Part shown: positions 49,200 through 60,460 of the stretch, piece by piece | Layout: each line of letters begins with the position of its first letter | Numbering within the stretch: the first letter of the stretch is position 1 | Source of the DNA: Lycorma delicatula | Taxonomy: Eukaryota > Arthropoda > Insecta > Hemiptera > Fulgoridae | Reading direction: 5' to 3' | NCBI RefSeq assembly: GCF_047948215.1 | Contig: NC_134462.1 | Coordinates: 114,899,937-114,963,936, forward strand | DNA: 64,000 nt | Position numbers and translations under genes: made by a program | The notes under the pieces: model-generated | Database searches by the model: none | The model's input: the letters and a program-made list of their open reading frames with translations, nothing else | Told to the model about the DNA's origin: nothing

Positions 49200-50240
49200 G
49201 GTAATATACGAAATGTACTATGAGGTTATACCCATACCTTTTCCCTCCCAAGACCACTGAGAATGGTACAGCAGTTACGTATTGCGCACTCTCAGTGGTT
49301 GCCTGGCCTCTAACCTCGCGGGACCCGGCGATGCCGTGCCCTGCAGGGGTCGCTCACCCTTGAGTAGGCCGGGATTCGGTCTTTTCTTTGTGCCACGCCT
49401 CAAACCAGTTCCCCTCCAAGGAGGGGATGTAGCCGGGTCTCCGGTCTTTTCAATTTTCCCCGAACTCAAGGGGTCCCCGGTCAATCACCGAGAGCGGCCC
49501 ACCTCAGCGAACCGCTCTCTCATTAGCAGGGCTGCCCTTGTATTTCCCTAAGTCCAGTATCTGTCCCCATCCCGTTCCCTAACATCTCTCTCCTTGGTTT
49601 GTATTATTCTGGTTACCATAGAGGCTACTTTATCCAATTTTGTTTTTAGCATGTACTGTAGCGTGTTTTCCGGATGCAATTGACTTATCCCGAATGAGTG
49701 CCTTATCTCATTACATCTGTATATCGAGTGCTCTACCAAGTCAATTTCGTTACAGTATCGGCAGTCTGGGATCATCCGCCTACCAAAAGGATGGAGGTAG
49801 GTCCCAAACTCACCGTGTCCAGTTGCGAGATGGAAGCCCACCTCTCCGTACCTCCTTCTGTTTATCCATATACTGACTTGGGGAATTATTCTTCTGGTCC
49901 AGCCTCCAGTGCCTGATGTTTCCTACTGTGCCTGCCACTCTTCAAGCATCTGCCTTTTAGCTTCACTTCTAGGTATCCCACAGTTAACTCGTCGGAGCAT
50001 CAGAACCTTAAGGCCGACAGGGGGTATTCCCGCTACGACTTCTACTGCATTTTCTGATACAGTCTTATATGCAGACACAATTCATATCGCAGCTTCCCGC
50101 AGGGCAGATAACTTATTTAGGTTCTTCTTCTTATCAAAGGCTTCGGCCCACGCCGGGACCGTGTATAAAATCACTGCAACTGAAAAAATCAGTCTCCTTT
50201 TCGATGAACATGGACCCCTGTGTCTGGTCATGAGCCTTCT
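49200..50240 (-). mobile_element. Second R1-like LINE, 5'-truncated
   Basis: A GC-rich block in AT-rich surroundings. The minus strand carries the polymerase C-terminus (50,240-49,548) followed by about 340 bp of GC-rich 3' UTR. The UTR holds a perfect 10-bp inverted repeat, accactgaga/tctcagtggt (49,253-49,262 and 49,290-49,299). Exact outer borders and a target duplication could not be fixed. It differs in sequence from the copies at 11,026 and 26,228, so it is a distinct family. Confidence 0.75.
49548..50240 (-). pseudogene. R1-like LINE polymerase C-terminus
   Basis: Reads FSVAVILYTVPAWAEAF, LSALREAAI, stop, VSAYKTVSENAVEVVAGIPP, RRVNCGIPRSEAKRQMLEEW, stop, then RRYGEVGFHLATGHGEFGTY and the zinc-binding CRYCNEIDLVEHSIYRC (CxxCx7HxxxxC), ending RDGDRYWT. 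The order VLYG-like block, VSAYRTVS..A..V.AG.PP.L, Q..W..., FHL.Q.LTGHG.F is standard for R1-type elements. Only two in-frame stops interrupt about 230 codons, so it is relatively young compared with other copies here. RT catalytic motifs lie upstream of the truncation and are absent. Confidence 0.85.
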
Positions 50241-52278
50241 CAGCATAATATCTCCATATTTGAGAATATTTTTTACGTACCAATTATTAAAATCTAATTT
50301 TGTTTATAAGTCCTTCCACTAAAGACAAAAATTACCTCATTATAAAACATCATAGCTTTTATATTCCTGACAACTCCCCGATCCCGATGACCGAATCTTT
50401 ATTGGGAGGAGAGAACTATTAATAATAAATTTATAATATTTATTTTATACAAACAAATTTATGATAAATTTAAATGTATCTGCATTACTGGATTATCTGC
50501 TTCCACATCGATACTATTTTATCCATTATCACACATAAACACAGATAAATTCTAATCGTACGAGATTTTATTCCAGGGACAAAATACGTTAATTTTCTCA
50601 TACACCAATGCATTATGTATACATTTCGTTAAATAAGTAGGGTAATTTTCATATTTATTAATCTCGCTTCATATTAAAATATTATTGCGAAACAAGAAAA
50701 ATAATTAAGTAATGTCCGTATTAAAGTAAGTTACATTTCATTATTTTAAATTTATACTTATCAGACTTGATTTATTCCGTCATTTAAAGAAGTTTTATAA
50801 TAATGACTTCAAATAATATAATTTTACTGGAAATTTTCTACATAACTCTTACAATTTTTATCAAATAACTAAATTAGAATAACTAGAAATTTGTGATTTT
50901 TAGTTAGTTACAACCATCATTTGTCTTATGGACGTTTTAAATAAATACCCTATTCACCTTTTAATCGATTTTTTTTTTCTTAAATAACATTGATTAAGAA
51001 GAAAAGTAATTTTTTCAGAAAGAAAATTTACCGTCAAAACAATTTACTCTTATAGTGATGGAATCTTTTAAGACGAAATATGATTTTTATTCTTCCCTCA
51101 ATCCACTAAAAGAAGAAAAAATAAACAAAAATAAAAACCATTTATTCAAATAAGAGAGTATTATCGGATATAAAAAAAGTCTATGGTTGTCCACCGCCAT
51201 TTTTTTCAACTAAATATACAGTTATATCCAAGGGGTTACACAGCTGAGTAATGAGTAGTTTTTACCAGCGTTATGTTCCCGTAGGAGGGTCAACTGTCCC
51301 GTGGGAAGGCAGACCCTAATCCCAGTTGGGTTGTGCACCTGAGCTAACCGTGGATAATCCTGCCTTCTGTCAAACTAAGCTTCATTTTATAACCGTACTC
51401 TACCATCATTGAATACAATCGCTTTCAGCAAACCATTTTGGTTACTATAACTTTTGTTAAATATATTTATATATTACGGGAAGAAATACTTTAACGTAAA
51501 GGTTAGGTATAAATAAAGAAAACGTTGCTCTTATATAAATAAATGACACTGACCTCGAAGATATTATGACGTAATTTTTTATTAAAACAATATTACAATA
51601 AAATCAATTATTTTTAATTCAGAACTGTCGCATCAGATTTCATAGAGGAATTTTTTGAAACTTTGTATAGTTTTTACTTTCACGCTGTTATAACACGACT
51701 TAAAAAAAGTCAAGGGATTAGTATCGGAGGAAGGTTAGAGATAATTTTCTTTTTAGAATTTGAAGTTCAGAATATTTAACAGATTTCAAAATTAGAAGAC
51801 TGTGACAGAATATAGTATGAAAATGAATGTTAGAAAAACTGTATAAATAATGAGGATAGGAAAAATAAACGTCTGCATGAAGTAAAGAAGTAAAACTTAG
51901 ATAACAAGAAGCATGTATTTAGATAGCATATTAACAGAAAATTACAAAAGTGAAAACAAAAGAATAAAACGAATATTAATGTTTAACAAAGTGTTTAGCA
52001 GAAAACAACCCGGTTATTATGTTGTAAGAGGGAGTTACAAATTAAGTATACTAGACCCAGCCGACGTACGAGTTTGTGACGTCACGAGCAGGCTCATTAC
52101 TACTCGGCCTGAAAACATCAACTCCGCGTATCAAATCGAAATATTACTTATCGTATTGTACGCGGTAATAACTATCATATTTACATTTACTGATCGTAAA
52201 GAATACGTAATTAATTCTTTTATAACGTTTATTTGACTAGATTATTAATTTTTAATAATAGACAAAAGCTTACTTGAA
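50241..52278. other. AT-rich unassigned DNA
   Basis: No gene is recognised. A GC-richer patch at 51,240-51,370 has no family match. An open frame at 51,913-52,236 plus (107 codons) contains tatactagacccagccgacg, which resembles the start of the non-autonomous element at 16,908 and argues against a real protein. Confidence 0.45.
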
Positions 52279-52975
52279 TTATCTTCGATTTCTAGTAAGT
52301 TCACCATCCTCGCTAAACGAATCACTATCACTATCACTGTCACTTTCATTTTCACTTTCACTATCGGAGTTATAACGTTATGTCATTTCATCTATCAGTA
52401 GTTCCAGTTTTTCATCCTTTTTTTCAATATTTCTTTTACTTTTTCGTAATAGAGTTTTCAGCCATCTACATTCATGAAATTAAATTCTTCCGTACTTAAT
52501 TTTTCAACATTTGTGAAAGAAATTTTGTGTTATGACTCGCCACATGTCTTTTGACGGCTGAGCATACCATCTCGATCGGTTTCAAATCAAGATGGTACGG
52601 TGGAAGTCTAAGAGCACGATGCCCATGTTTTTTTCAAAAGTTTATATACAAGTGATATTCTTAAACTTTAGTTTTATGTAACTTTACTAACTCATATAAT
52701 AGCGGTTTCAGCACTTTTGAACTTTAGGGAATATGGGGTTTCTCCAGCCAATCGGTCATATCTTTTCTTTTGGAGTTAGAATTTGGCGCTTTATCAATTG
52801 CTGTATTGTGATAAAGGAAGATATCAACAACTACTACTGACATTGATGGAAGATTTGGAATAAATCTGTCACGCACCCATGTCATGAAATTGTCTGTATT
52901 CATGTTGTCATGGTAGTCACCACTTTTCAAACTGGCTTTTAAAGTTAGTAATGCGTTCGGAATAAAACCGATTTC
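52279..52975 (-). pseudogene. IS630/Tc1-like DDE transposase remnant
   Basis: Read on the minus strand: GFIPNALLTLKASLKSGDYHD, then NFMTWVRDRFIPNLP, VVVVDIFLYHN (second catalytic Asp kept, the usual DNAPYH changed), KAPNSNS, DMTDWLEKPHIP; after a frame change VLKPLLYELVKLHKT, LRLPPYHLDLKPIEMV (third acidic residue Glu kept) and VKRHV; finally an acidic Ser/Asp/Glu tail to TAA at 52,279-52,281. This is a family common in insects with D..E chemistry. The N-terminal DNA-binding part and first Asp are missing, cut off near the Rep1 fragment F. Confidence 0.78.
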
Positions 52976-52984
52976 TTTTTAAAC

Positions 52985-53224
52985 ATTTATGGTCCAGTCA
53001 ATTGCAATCAAAAGGGGAGGTGCACAACTAAAATTTCAACGTCCTACGCGTAATCGTTTTGATTATACGAGATACATATGTACGTACTTACGTACAGATG
53101 TTACACCGGAACTAGTCAAAATGAATTCAGGGATAGTCAAAATGGATATTTCCGTTGAATTCTGAAAACCGAAATTTTTCGCGATCACAATACGTCCTTT
53201 ATTTCCGTACAAGGAAGTAAAAAA
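52985..53224 (+). repeat. Rep1 copy F, right third only
   Basis: Starts inside the family at tatggtccagtcaattgc and runs to the right end tacaaggaagtaaaa. It adjoins the transposase remnant, so one of the two was truncated at the shared border. Confidence 0.85.
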
Positions 53225-54056
53225 ACAGGCAAAAGGTTGCATAACATTTCTAGCTTTCCTCTTGACAGATTTTTATTTCAAATATGCCATAGCGTTTTTA
53301 AATACTAATGACTTAATTATGAAATATTTAGAATACTATTAAAAAAAAAAATTATATATATCTATTCAGTAAATAAATTTGGGTTCGATTTGACCCTCTT
53401 AATCAAATGTAATTTTAACCCTGAAATTGACGCAATATTAAAAGTATAATTAAGAGAAAATCAAAATTTTTAGAATAACATGCTCAGTCCCAGTTTACCT
53501 ATTTGAGCAAAAACATTTTTATAAAAATTATACTCGTATATGAGAAGTATAGTAAAAAAAAATTTGGTTCAAATTTTATTCCCTTGACAGATACCTCATT
53601 TAAAAAATTTTACTAACAGTCGTAATTTGAAAACAGATATAGAAAAATGAAAATTTAACTTTTTTTTAGTTTCCCATGGGAATCCTTTTTTAAAAAGTGC
53701 CAATGCCATCGTTATTACTATTAGAAGTTTCAATTAAAAATCGTTGTTTTAAAAAAAATTGATATTTTAAGTACTCATTTCGTTCAGCCCCTTAGTTATT
53801 AGGCATTAAAAGTTTATTTATTGGTGTAATAATTTACCAGGGAATTTTATTTAATCAAGAATTTCTTTTTGTTTTTTTTTAATTTTTTATTTTGAGGTTT
53901 TAAATTGAGGTGGATAAGCTGTTCAATGAGTCAGTTTGATTTGGTACAACTTTATTCAGAAAGGTTACAAACAATTAAACTTTACCAAAAACAATAGATA
54001 CGAGTATAGAATTTTCTCCGGAGTCGATGGAATCAAAAATCAGCGCAACACTGATG
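53225..54056. other. AT-rich, possible second dispersed family
   Basis: Positions 53,225-53,340 match 25,612-25,763 (ggttgcat, cttgacag, tttttattt, then atttagaata). No gene. The rest is AT-rich. Confidence 0.4.
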
Positions 54057-54062
54057 TATGTA

Positions 54063-54170
<108 letters not shown>

Positions 54171-54198
54171 CTAATATTCGTAAGAAATATCAACTTTT

Positions 54199-54878
54199 CA
54201 GTTCCTTGTACGAAGTAAAGGAAGTATTGTGATGGCGAAAAATTTCAGTTTTCAGGTTTCAACGGAAATATTTATTTTGACCATCCCTGAATTCATTTTA
54301 ACTAGTTTCGGCGTGACGTTTGTGCGTACGTACGTATGTATCTCGCATAATTCAAAAACGATTAGCCGTAGGATGTTGAAATTTTGGATTTAGGACTGTT
54401 GTAATATCTAGCTATGCACCTCTTCTTCTGATTGCAATCGACTAAACCAAGTGTCCAAAAAAAGCCCGAAATTCAAACAAAATTGGATTTTAGAGTTTTA
54501 CTTAACTGCAGTAAAAGGTTCTCATTGAGAAATTTTTAACGATATATCGAAAATAGTACTTATTTTCGTTGGTTCCAGAGTTATAGCTAAATAAAATTAT
54601 AATTAATGAAATATTTGAAATTTACTATGGAGAGGCACATCGGTTCGAATCAGACTTCTATTTTTTTAATTTAAATATTTCTGATTTATTTATAATTATT
54701 AACCTCCGATTATAAAAAATCTTTACGATAAATATAATTCAATAATAATAAAAAAAAAAGAAATATACAAAATATCAGAAGTTATGATGAAATAAAATTT
54801 TATATACTTTTCATTTAAAAAAAAAAATGTGTATGCAATTTAATCGGCGTACAGGAAAGTCATGTGGTGCCCAAATTT
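54199..54878 (-). repeat. Rep1 copy G, near full length
   Basis: Reverse-oriented; right end gttccttgtacgaagtaaagg, internal cgtacgtacgtatgtatct tract, left end gtacaggaaagtcatgtggtg. All family blocks are present. Confidence 0.9.
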
Positions 54879-56241
54879 ATTTTTTTTTGTCATCGAATTT
54901 TTGTTATATGAAAGAAAAACTGTTTTCTTTAAATAATATTGACAATCCCCCCCCCGAAATTCGATTTACTTAAAACTTTGAAATTTTAAATAACCTAATC
55001 ATTGTATTAATCCTCAATTAAGAATAGTAAAAAACTAACCCCCCTTTTTTTAAATATTGTACAAAATTTAATGCTAACAATGACTCCCACGCAAATGATC
55101 TGAGTTATTTTCGAAGAATTTATGTTGAGCAAGTCCGAAGATAATTTTAAAAATACAGACCAACACGCGCGCACATACACACACATACATAGATCTTTCG
55201 GAAATAAATATTATCTGTCAAAGAGGATCTGGAAACGCCGAAAATTGCAAAAAAACTCTAATTCTAAAGTTTTTGAATTTTCCTAATATTTTAGTTGAAT
55301 TATTGAAAACTTTTTAAATTATATTTTTAAAATATCAAGGTTTTTTCACCGTTTATCATAAAATATTTCTACTCTCAGAAAAGAAAGATGAGTGGTATTT
55401 TAATTTGTTTATATATATTATTAAAACAGCACCAAACTATTTATTTATAATTTTTTGAAACGTCTTTAAAATTACTTTTCATCATTTTACTACAGATTTA
55501 AATTTGCGCGAATTAAAAATATTACTAGTTTGAAAAATAAATTAAATTACATTTATTACTATTACTGTTATTATTATAATTATTTTTTATTTGAAAACAT
55601 AACTAGATTGAACTTTTATTATTGATATTACTTTATTAAAAATATTTTAATGATTAAACAACAATTTAGTTCAGATTTACATGTTTTTGTTTTCCCTGGA
55701 TTTTATACTAATACAGAATATTATAAAGGAAATTGTTGTAACTGTAAAATTATATTTTACATTTTTCAACGTTCTCATGAAATGAAAAATAGAAAAAAAT
55801 ACTCAGCTCAATAATTTATACGTATAGTCGTATGAATACAAGTGTGTTGCCATCTATTTTACTTAATATCTTAGAAACGGGTGAAGATGTAATCAGAAAA
55901 TTTGGTGCGGTGATATTTTTATATGAAGTGCTGGTGGTAATAGTTAAAATTTATGACTTTTTTTTTACTAATGACTAATTAAATTTTAATGAAACTTTAA
56001 AGATGTTTAGAATGAAAATTTTACTGGTGCACTTTTAAAAAACTAGCTAGTGGTGCCAAAAAAAAATTGAAAAATATTCTCACCACAAACCCTCTTGACA
56101 AATAAAAAAATTGAAGCCTTATGTAAATATTGGGAGATTTTAGAATACTGATTCCAGCTTCCTTTCTTGTCTCCTTTAATAAAAAACGCACTTTGCCTGA
56201 AAATCTATTTTAAGATATATTGAAGTATTAAAAATATATTA
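54879..56241. other. AT-rich unassigned DNA
   Basis: No gene is recognised. A run of nine C at about 54,949 is unusual for the region. Confidence 0.5.
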
Positions 56242-56245
56242 CAGT

Positions 56246-57685
56246 AGAAGGCCAAAATAACGGGGTTCAAAATACCGAAGATTCGGATGTAACGCGAGGA
56301 AAATTATGTCCTCCCAATAAAAAAAGTACCTTATTTATTAAATTAAATTTTTAGTTTTGAAAGTTGAGTTAAAACAATAAAAATTCTGCAGGGCGGTTCT
56401 GCAGTAATTTCTTTTTCATTGGGACTTGGTCTCATCACCTCTAGCTTAGCGTGACCAATGCATCCAAAAGGATTTCGTAGAAGTATCGAGATATGGAAAA
56501 AATAGTGTTCTTTTACAATGCGTTAAGACTCACGGTTATTTAAATGAGGTTATTGAGTTAATTTTTAAATGATAGTTTCTTACTTTTTTCTTACTCCTTT
56601 TTAAATGTCTCACTTTTTTTGTTCCTCACAAATTCACACTCTATTTTTTTACTCCTTTTTAAACTCTCACTTTTTTTGTTACTCCTTTTTAGATGAATTT
56701 TTAAGTATGGTCTTACGCTCTTGTTGGTCAGTCTAGTGTCAGCCATTACAGAATTTAACAGTTACCTATAATTAATTTATGCAACGTTACGTATATGAAG
56801 CGTAAGTTTGAAAATTGTAATAAAAATAATTTGGGTATAATCAAAACAAAGTCTTTTATTTATTTCAATGAACCGGCCAATAAAATAATACACAGAATAA
56901 TTTAAACCCAACCGAGGTATTAAAATAAACCCAGGCCCAAATTATTCGACATAATGATTCAAAAAGTCTACACCAACCAGAAATTCCTAAAACCAAGGGA
57001 AGTTGAAATATAATTTTAATGTGAAACTCGTATTTTGAGTTGTAAAGTCACGAATTCAGAATAAAAAAAAAATTGTAAAGCGGATTAATGACCGAGTGAT
57101 ATGAAAACAGTGAACCAATTTCAGAGCGCACATCTGTTAAAAGGTATAATCGATGCTATCCATAATAAAGACGGCAATAAAAAAGAAGATGATGATGGCG
57201 AAGATAACTGGTAAAAATGACTTAGAGGTGGAAGAAGACATTTCAAATGTTTTTGAAGCGATAACAAAGATAAAAAAGGTGATTTCACGGAAGGAGTGGC
57301 AAAATTAATTGAATAGCATTCATCTCCAATATCTTGTTACAAACAATACGCGGACAAAAAACGTAGTGGATTAGTCCGTCAAATAAATCTTACTGATTTT
57401 TTAAAGACAGTCCAAATTAGGTTAGTGTAAATTGTGTGCAGTGGTATGTAAATTTAAATCGGTTACAGGATTGGAATTAATAGCATAATTGGGAAGTAAT
57501 TTTTAAAAGCACTGTACTTTATATTACTGAATAATACTGCAGTTAATTAGGGCACATATGTTTCTCTCCTCCACCTCTGTGAGATCGATCTCTGTCAGTT
57601 ATACGGTCACATTTCGATATTTGGCGGTAAGGTTATAACGCGGGGGTAAAGAATGCCCCCAACAACCGCGTTATATCGGCCTTTT
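56246..57685. mobile_element. pogo/Tigger-like DNA transposon, degraded
   Basis: Terminal inverted repeats of 22 bp match at 18 positions: agaaggccaaaataacggggtt at 56,246-56,267 against the reverse complement of 57,664-57,685 (aaaaggccgatataacgcggtt). Left-terminal cagtagaa and inner cgaagattcggatgtaacgcg are like pogo/Tigger ends. Within it, 57,310-57,420 plus reads YKQYADKKRSGLV, RQINLTDFLKTV, resembling the C-terminal tail of jerky/Tigger transposases. No intact gene. The 1.4-kb length suggests a shortened element. An approximate tandem repeat (ctcctttttaaa ... tctcactttttttgtt) lies at 56,594-56,700. Confidence 0.6.
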
Positions 57686-58528
57686 AATATAATTATAAAT
57701 GTATGTATTTTTTTTATTGTGTTCCTATGTACATTGACGAAAATATCATGACCAAAATTACGACACTAGTTTACTTTTGTACAAAGCCTAAGTAGCACTG
57801 CAAAGAAGTACTAAGCGAGAATAAGTAATCTAATTTATTTCTACTTCAGAAGGATTTAAAACCGCTTACTTATCGATTGGTTACTATAAGAAAATTAATG
57901 TACAAATATGCACTAACGAAGCACTGACCGATTAACTGCAAGTTAGGTTCAAAAAGATTTTACAATTCACAATGATAATATAATATATCCTTGAACAAAT
58001 GAATATAACGACGTTAGATCAAAGAACGTTCAAAACGTCAACATTAATACGATAATATAATGTGCAACAAAAACTACAAAATTCTCAGTAAAGAATTAAC
58101 GTATTTCTGAATAAAATAAAATTAAAATCTAATATTAAAATAACGGAAAGCGAAGGAAAATAAAAAAAAGTATATGAAGTTGTTTTAAAATATTGAAAAG
58201 TATAAAAGCGGTGGTGGTAGGTAAACTTATAGAAGCGGAAGGGATTAGCGAAGATCTCCGCGGAAGTGGTGCAAGCCGGATTATGTAGGAAGCGAGTTAC
58301 GTAGGTCCATGAATATTGCAACTGCATCCAACCAACCAACCAACCTATCACACCACCATCAACTCCACCTGCTTATTCGAATGTGCTCATATGTAAATGC
58401 GCCAACCTCACGTACGAGTCCACGGATAGACAAACTGACATTTACTCACACGCACATGCAGACACTCACAATCCATAATCTACAAGCACGTGCGCGTGCA
58501 AACCCCCCACACAAACAGTAACATATAG
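57686..58528. other. AT-rich unassigned DNA
   Basis: No gene is recognised. Short (CCAA)n at 58,327-58,344 and a C/A-rich stretch to 58,520. Confidence 0.5.
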
Positions 58529-58537
58529 GGAGAGAGA

Positions 58538-58568
<31 letters not shown>

Positions 58569-58580
58569 GGAGAGAGAGGG
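58529..58580. repeat. (GA)n microsatellite
   Basis: Imperfect GA array with single T and G interruptions. Confidence 0.93.
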
Positions 58581-59153
58581 AAATTCGTACACGCAAATGA
58601 ATGCAGAAGTGTAAACAGAAATGCAAATGCATTTGAATATAGAAGTTCCTTCGTTTGAAAAATATTTAAAAATTCACTCTTTATTCAATGATTAATTGAA
58701 AGAAATTATTTATTTTTACGATAATATTTTAGCATTTAATTTTAATATTAAACTCTAAGTATTAATTTGGTAATTAATAGGTAGTTAATAATCTAAATAT
58801 TAGGTAGTATTATTTTCAATAAATTATTAACTATTTGTTAATGGAATACAAATATCTACCGTAGAATATACCTTCAATGATTTATTTAAAATTTAATATA
58901 TTTTTATGAAAAAATTTCATTCCAGAAACAATAAAATGTAAATCTTTTATTCTTATAGTTCCATAATAATATTATATAGGTTATGTCGGGAATGGCTGGA
59001 CGTTCTACTCCACGGATAAAAGCAAATGCATCTGTTTCACTATATACCTGGATGGATTAAAGAAAAACGTGGTAAAATTTTATTAGAGCACGATCACAGA
59101 GTAAACAATTAATTATAATATTAAAAGAAGATGCGGTTGAAGTTCATATTACT
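58581..59153. other. AT-rich unassigned DNA
   Basis: Nothing recognised. Confidence 0.5.
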
Positions 59154-59161
59154 TATTTAAT

Positions 59162-59571
59162 ATAAATATTATTATTAGTAATTCAGTCGTGTTTGACTCT
59201 TGGCGATTCCATAGGCGATTGGAGTTTTCCATTGAAATTTTCCGGGCAAGTTTTTACAGGTAATTTGCTATTATCTTTCCAACTCTCCTTCTTTATCCTA
59301 AGGTAAGATATATAAATGTGTGAATGCATGATGTGAAAGGATAATATGCGTGAATGAAAGTGAAGAGTAGTCTTGTACAGTCTCTGAATGGTTAACCATT
59401 CCTGAGATGAATGGTTAATTGAAACCCAACCACCAAAGAAAACCGGTACCCACGATTTAGTATTCAAATCCGTAAAAAGTAGTTGTCTTTCCTAGTATTT
59501 AAACCTTGGAACTCTCGACTTCGAAATCAGCTGATTTCCGATGACAAGTTCACCACTAGACCAACCCGGGC
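59162..59571 (-). mobile_element. SINE type 2 with BovB/RTE-type 3' tail
   Basis: Flanked by tatttaat (59,154-59,161 and 59,572-59,579), an 8-bp candidate target duplication. On the minus strand the head reads gcccgggttggtctagtggtg, followed by the type 2 body (cagctgatttcg, tttggtggttgggtttcaat). Instead of the shared cctctgaag tail it ends ttgcccggaaaatttc, tatggaatcgccaagagtc, acacgactgaatt and a short (TAA)n. That order is very like the 3' end of BovB-type RTE LINEs and their dependent SINEs. tRNA-like head plus LINE-like tail fits a LINE-mobilised SINE. Confidence 0.75.
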
Positions 59572-59579
59572 TATTTAAT

Positions 59580-60276
59580 TATTCTATATATATATTTATT
59601 TATGTATTTATTATGTACACTATATATACAAAATCCCATCACTTGTTGTAAATTTTAAATTAATTAGAGTGAAAAATTATTTTAACGCTTCCTTTTCTGA
59701 AGGGTATCGAGTACCGAAGGGTATGGGGTATATATATAGTATATACATTAAGATACAAAATATAAAAAATAATTACAAAATTATTCACAGTTCAGAATGA
59801 AAATTATTCGAGCACGTACGCATGAATACAATGAACGAGATTTAGAAAGGATACATTTATTATTATTATTTAAATAGTATTAAAATAATATTCATCAATA
59901 AAATAATATAGTTTCTGTAAAAGAAAATCATTCAATTGTACTTACATAACCTGATGGGAAAACCGTTCTTTAAACGGTTTCGTAATTTATTAAAAATTGC
60001 AACGGAAGCATAATTTCTATTAAGCTGAAATGTTATTGTAAGTAACAAAAATAATTATGTAATCTAATTTTATAGAGATGGATATTAGAGACTATCTGAA
60101 AAAGTCGAGAAATAAAAAAAATAAAATCCAAATGTTTAGCAAAGTAAAAATTAAACTACTATTCTCTAATAATTAATTATTTGCCCTTAATGATTGTTAA
60201 AAGAATTAAAATATCATATTCTCATAATTATTCGCAACATCAAAATAATTATACATTTAATAAATTACTAAGTAAT
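59580..60276. other. AT-rich unassigned DNA
   Basis: No gene is recognised. Confidence 0.5.
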
Positions 60277-60287
60277 AAATAATCGAC

Positions 60288-60449
60288 AGCCGGCCTCCGT
60301 GGCGCGAGTGGTCTCGGCCTTTCATCCGGAGGGCCCGGGTTCGAATCCCGGTCAGGTATGGCATCTTTCACACGCTACTTGTCATTTTTTTCATTCATTT
60401 CAACCTCTGAAGCAATACCTAACGGTGATCCCAGAGGTTAAAAAACTAA
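60288..60449 (+). mobile_element. tRNA-derived SINE, type 1, complete copy
   Basis: A 162-bp element flanked by a perfect 11-bp duplication aaataatcgac (60,277-60,287 and 60,450-60,460). Head cctccgtggcgcgagtggtc (A box) and gggttcgaatcccggtc (B box with intact T-arm pairing), then cacacgctac, and tail cctctgaagcaatacctaac, ggtgatcccagaggttaaa. The duplication is unmutated, so this is the youngest SINE copy visible. Confidence 0.92.
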
Positions 60450-60460
60450 AAATAATCGAC

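Noticed and set aside
51913..52236. 107-codon plus-strand frame as a small protein
   Set aside because: Contains a phrase resembling the start of a non-autonomous repeat (tatactag, cccagccgacg); hydrophobic C-terminus comes from AT-rich sequence. No homology recognised.
60288..60360. Possible functional tRNA gene
   Set aside because: The B box and T-arm are good, but acceptor ends do not pair, and the unit with its tail is flanked by an 11-bp target duplication, so it is a SINE.
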